Origin: Bradyrhizobium forestalis
GTDB taxonomy: Bacteria; Pseudomonadota; Alphaproteobacteria; Rhizobiales; Xanthobacteraceae
Assembly: GCF_002795245.1 (NCBI RefSeq)
Contig: NZ_PGVG01000031.1
Location: 1 to 64,000 of the forward strand
DNA length: 64,000 bases
Direction of reading: 5' to 3'
Below are positions 62,979 to 64,000 of this stretch, piece after piece; the stretch's first letter is position 1, and every line of letters starts with the position of its first letter. The notes beneath the pieces are model-generated. The model was not told the DNA's origin, did no database searches, and worked only from the letters and a program-made list of their open reading frames with translations. The position numbers were made by a program, and so were the translations under genes.

Positions 62979-64000
62979 ATGGCCGGTGGTGGATCGTTCG
63001 ACACGTTCCCCAGATTGCTTCTGCGCAATGCCGCGCGGTTCCGTGCGCGTCCGGCATTCCGGCACAAGGATCTTGGCATCTGGCAGACGTGGACCTGGGC
63101 CCAAGTGGCCGAGATCGTGCGCGCTTATGCAGCGGGCTTACATCGACTCGGAGTTCAGCCAGGAGACAAGATCGCCGTCGTCGGTTCCAATCGGCCAAAG
63201 CTCTATTGGACCGTCATGGCGGCGCAGGCGCTGCGCGCGATTCCGGTTCCGGTTTACTCGGATGCAATAGCCGACGAGCTTGCTTTTGTTCTCGCTCACG
63301 CTGAGGCAAAGCTTGTCGCAGCGCAAGATCAGGAACAGGTCGACAAGGTCTTGTCAGTATCCGATCGGGTGCCGCATCTCGAAACGATTGTCTATGACGA
63401 GACGCGCGGGCTCGACGACTACGATCACGGCCGGTTGATGGCGATCGGCGATGTCATCGAAGACGGCCGCGCAGCGCTTGCGGCCGACGCGGCGCTTGGT
63501 GGACGGATCGATGAATTCATCCGGCAGGGCGACGGTTCTGACATCGCAATCATCCTCTACACTTCCGGAACGACCGGCGCGTCAAAGGGCGTCGTGCTGT
63601 CGACGCGGGGCTGCATTGATGCCGCGACGGATACCGTCAAATTCGACCGGCTGACCCACCAAGACGTGGTGTTCGCCTATTTGCCGCTGGCTTGGGTGGG
63701 TGATCATTACCTCAACTATGTGCAAGGTCTTGTCGCCGGATTCTGCATGGCGTGTCCCGAGAGTGGTGAAACGATCGAGCAGGATCGGCGTGAGATCGGA
63801 CCGACCTTCTATTTTGCGCCGCCGCGCGGTTTCGAGGCCATGCTGACGCGGGTGATGATCCGCATGGAAGACGCTGCGCCCATCAAGCGTCGAATGTTCA
63901 ACTACTTTCTTGGCATCGCGCGTCGGTATGGCGAGTCGATCCTGACTGGAAAGCCGGTGCCGCTGTCAGGCCGGCTGCTCTATCTGCTCGGGCGCTTGCT
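62979..64000 (+). CDS. AMP-dependent acyl-CoA synthetase/ligase (partial, C-terminus beyond right edge)
   Basis: Open frame from ATG 62979 to the edge, about 340 codons. N-terminus MAGGGSFDTFPRLLLRNAARF, then the ATP-binding motif ILYTSGTTGASKGVVLS (P-loop), VFAYLPLAWVGDHYLNYV and FYFAPPRGFEAM. This is the long-chain or aromatic acyl-CoA ligase layout. In related bacteria such genes often sit with branched-chain amino-acid-type ABC transporters, which is not visible here. Ribosome site is weak, so the start may be wrong. Confidence 0.85.
   Translation, partial: MAGGGSFDTFPRLLLRNAARFRARPAFRHKDLGIWQTWTWAQVAEIVRAYAAGLHRLGVQPGDKIAVVGSNRPKLYWTVMAAQALRAIPVPVYSDAIADELAFVLAHAEAKLVAAQDQEQVDKVLSVSDRVPHLETIVYDETRGLDDYDHGRLMAIGDVIEDGRAALAADAALGGRIDEFIRQGDGSDIAIILYTSGTTGASKGVVLSTRGCIDAATDTVKFDRLTHQDVVFAYLPLAWVGDHYLNYVQGLVAGFCMACPESGETIEQDRREIGPTFYFAPPRGFEAMLTRVMIRMEDAAPIKRRMFNYFLGIARRYGESILTGKPVPLSGRLLYLLGRL

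Noticed and set aside
62493-63104. A 203-codon leftward frame overlapping the acyl-CoA ligase start
   Set aside because: It overlaps the recognisable N-terminus of the ligase on the other strand, has no family resemblance and looks like a shadow of GC-rich codon bias.

Overview
This 64-kb window reads as a chromosomal segment of an alphaproteobacterium, most likely a Bradyrhizobium-like member of the Nitrobacteraceae. That is an inference from the high-GC coding sequence, the complete alphaproteobacterial-style Tad/Cpa pilus operon, H-NS proteins of the HvrA type, and small conserved proteins I associate with Bradyrhizobium. I see no rRNA, tRNA, CRISPR array or insertion sequence.

Positions 1-43000 form a large exopolysaccharide (EPS) and surface-protein island. 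It holds an initiating sugar-phosphate transferase (41563-43029), a Wzc-type co-polymerase/tyrosine kinase (36891-39224), a Wzx-type flippase (14355-15845) and two candidate Wzy/ligase membrane proteins (2631-3926 and 39319-41418). Glycosyltransferases lie at 4997, 7303, 9046, 19392 and 20368, and tailoring enzymes (acyltransferase, methyltransferases) at 1877, 6071 and in the fused gene at 7303. Nucleotide-sugar genes cover the whole dTDP-L-rhamnose pathway (rmlCBDA, 33150-36585), a WecB-WecC-WecG set for UDP-ManNAcA synthesis and transfer (17009-20186), and WbpB/WbpE/WbpD-like genes that could add a 3-acetamido group. No Wza-type outer-membrane exporter is present.

Embedded in the island is a type I secretion operon (33062 down to 21252): a 2203-residue multidomain surface protein, a 111-residue unknown protein, an HlyB-type ABC exporter with a C39-like domain, an HlyD adaptor and a predicted helical-toroid protein. 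Two paralogous right-handed beta-helix proteins lie at the left end. One has a Sec-type signal; the other has no signal peptide, carries Ig-like repeats and runs off the left edge.

Positions 43000-50000 are a transition zone. It holds two H-NS-family genes near an AT-rich palindromic region, a PqqD-HprK-like kinase with a nucleotidyltransferase-fold protein and an 81-residue protein, and a few small conserved unknowns.

Positions 49650-62100 carry a Tad (Flp) pilus locus read right to left: flp pilin, cpaA, cpaB, cpaE, cpaF, tadB, tadC, an isoprenylcysteine-methyltransferase-like gene, tadE-like, tadG-like and tadE-like genes. After a gap come cpaC (secretin), a small lipoprotein and tadD. 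An acyl-CoA ligase gene begins at 62979 and runs off the right edge.

Almost every transcription unit of the EPS island starts in a short AT-rich island with ATTAAAT/ATTTAAAT motifs inside otherwise GC-rich DNA. With two H-NS-like genes encoded beside them, this suggests local silencing control of surface polysaccharide and adhesin genes.
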